DNA of 24,426 nt. Source: CAYLJV01 sp964554215. GTDB taxonomy: Archaea > Hadarchaeota > Hadarchaeia > Hadarchaeales > JAGGTB01. The notes beneath the pieces were generated by a model. The model was not told the DNA's origin. It worked only from the letters and a program-made list of their open reading frames with translations, and did not search any database. Shown in pieces: positions 23,508 to 24,426 of this stretch (position 1 is its first letter; every line of letters starts with the position of its first letter). The stretch is taken from contig CAZKND010000015.1 in NCBI GenBank assembly GCA_964554215.1, forward strand, positions 1-24,426, written 5' to 3'. The position numbers were made by a program, and so were the translations under genes.

Positions 23508-24426
23508 ATGATAAGAGAGACAGCTAATACCACTCTTGATGTTCCTTTGGATTATGTTTGGGATTGGATTAAAGATTTGGAGAATATAGTGACTAAGATA
23601 CCTAAAGTCGAAATCATAGAAAAGCATAATGATAATAAGCTGGAAGTTCGCGGTAATTTTTTACCTCTCTTTAATCTGCCTGGCCAGATGAATATCGCAG
23701 AGGCAGAAACTGTTGAAGTAAATGAAAAGGAGAAGTATACTAGAACAGTCACTAAAAACGAAATATTTGAGATGAGAACTCGTCTTAAGTGTGAGGAAGT
23801 AAGTGACGATGAGACCAAACTTTTCATGGAGGTCGAGGCAGATTTAGAAGGTAAGTCGGGAGACATTGTTGAAAGGATTATCTATAATCCGATAACAAAG
23901 GCAATAATACCTTCAACTCGGATAAATGAAATTCTTGATGGTTTGACGGATAATATTAAAGATTTTATGAGAGAACATTGGAGGAAAGAATTAGAAAAGA
24001 AAACTGAAGAGTTAAAGACATTTGTTTATACGGTTTCTCATGATTTGAGAACGCCATTGGTTTCTCTTGAGGGGTTTGCCGAACTTTTAGAGGAGGAATA
24101 TGGGGAGGAGTTGGGTGAAGAAGGAAAGCACTATTTAGATCGTATCAGTGCAAATATAGATAAGATTGATGGATTTTTGAATGATTTACTTCGGCTTTCA
24201 AGGGTTGGACGTAAGGAACCTCCGAAACAAGATGTTGATTTAAGTGAAAGTGCTGAAGAAGTAGCCGATGATCTTAGAGATGATTTGGATGAGAAAAATA
24301 TTGAAGTAGATATTGCGGATGATTTGCCGACATTCTATTTTGAGGAAAAGAGGATTTATCAAATTTTTTCGAATTTCATCTCTAATGCTTGTAAGTATAT
24401 GGGTGACACTGATAATCCTCGAATTG
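23508..24426 (+). CDS. Histidine kinase with N-terminal SRPBCC-like domain (cut by window end)
   Basis: The frame is open to the window end (306 residues seen). Residues 1-155 resemble the SRPBCC/START-like ligand-binding fold: a first strand ending in TTLDVPLDYVWDWIKDLENI, then IPKVEIIEKHNDNKLEVRG, long strands with alternating charge, and a closing helix IPSTRINEILDGLTDNIKDFM. A linker helix (156-171) leads to the HisKA dimerisation domain with H-box VSHDLRTPLVSLEGF (phosphorylated His178) and the N-box QIFSNFISNACKY (285-297) of the ATPase domain, which continues off the window. No membrane segment is seen, so the kinase should be cytosolic and sense an internal, perhaps hydrophobic, ligand. 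GGAGAT (23495-23500) supports the ATG. No response regulator is visible. The kinase part is secure; the sensor fold is a judgement from pattern. Confidence 0.8.
   Translation, partial: MIRETANTTLDVPLDYVWDWIKDLENIVTKIPKVEIIEKHNDNKLEVRGNFLPLFNLPGQMNIAEAETVEVNEKEKYTRTVTKNEIFEMRTRLKCEEVSDDETKLFMEVEADLEGKSGDIVERIIYNPITKAIIPSTRINEILDGLTDNIKDFMREHWRKELEKKTEELKTFVYTVSHDLRTPLVSLEGFAELLEEEYGEELGEEGKHYLDRISANIDKIDGFLNDLLRLSRVGRKEPPKQDVDLSESAEEVADDLRDDLDEKNIEVDIADDLPTFYFEEKRIYQIFSNFISNACKYMGDTDNPRI

Noticed and set aside
23552..23866. 104-residue minus-strand frame opposite the kinase sensor domain
   Set aside because: Ser/Phe-rich shadow typical of reverse-complemented Glu/Lys codons; the plus-strand frame is open through the kinase motifs.

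Overview
The window looks like chromosome of a euryarchaeon. The family set is archaeal (TiaS tRNA agmatinyl-cytidine synthetase, UPF0282 beta-lactamase fold, archaeal PAC2 chaperone, HemK2-type methyltransferase, ferredoxin-dependent IorAB). Starts are preceded by TATA-like boxes and by GAGGTG-type ribosome sites or almost no leader. Nearly all proteins are rich in Asp/Glu although the DNA is only about 40% G+C (judged by eye), which suggests a salt-in halophile that is not a typical high-GC haloarchaeon. A Methanonatronarchaeia-like lineage would fit, but no marker here proves it. No tRNA, rRNA, CRISPR array, transposase or phage gene was seen.

Layout. 1-572: the 3' end of a thioredoxin gene with an in-frame TAA, a possible 31-residue membrane peptide, and an ArsR-type regulator. 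678-1277 (-): EngB GTPase. 1581-5469 (+): an operon of an ADP-forming acyl-CoA synthetase alpha subunit followed by both subunits of indolepyruvate:ferredoxin oxidoreductase. 5498-5782 (-): a MoaD-like beta-grasp protein without the terminal Gly-Gly. 5935-13995 (+): a complete arginine pathway in one direction, argG-argH-argC-argJ-argB-argD-argF, covering glutamate to ornithine (acetyl cycle closed by ArgJ), citrulline, argininosuccinate and arginine. 14001-14606 (-): HemK2-like release-factor methyltransferase. 14760-15590 (+): DeoC-type aldolase with a cysteine-bearing tail. 15606-17371: divergent PAC2 and UPF0282 genes with a 47-bp shared promoter region. 17414-20612: divergent argS and tiaS. 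20721-20846 (-): a 41-residue zinc ribbon. 21031-21753: convergent moaD and moaE. 21861-22136: acylphosphatase. 22159-23319 (-): an unrecognised signal-peptide plus C-terminal-anchor protein. 23508 to the window end: a histidine kinase whose N-terminus looks like an SRPBCC ligand-binding fold.

How the genes fit together. The arginine made by the arg cluster is used directly by ArgS and, after decarboxylation to agmatine (enzyme not in this window), by TiaS, so the middle of the window has a loose arginine/decoding theme. The acyl-CoA synthetase alpha/IorAB operon can run as aryl-pyruvate oxidation with ATP formation, or in reverse as aryl-acid assimilation into aromatic amino acids. The right part is a mix of molybdopterin/sulfur-carrier genes, small housekeeping proteins and two less usual genes: the anchored surface protein and the SRPBCC-kinase. 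I found no clear multi-gene novel system. The strongest candidates for new biology are the SRPBCC-histidine kinase, the tail-less MoaD paralogue and the unrecognised anchored protein.
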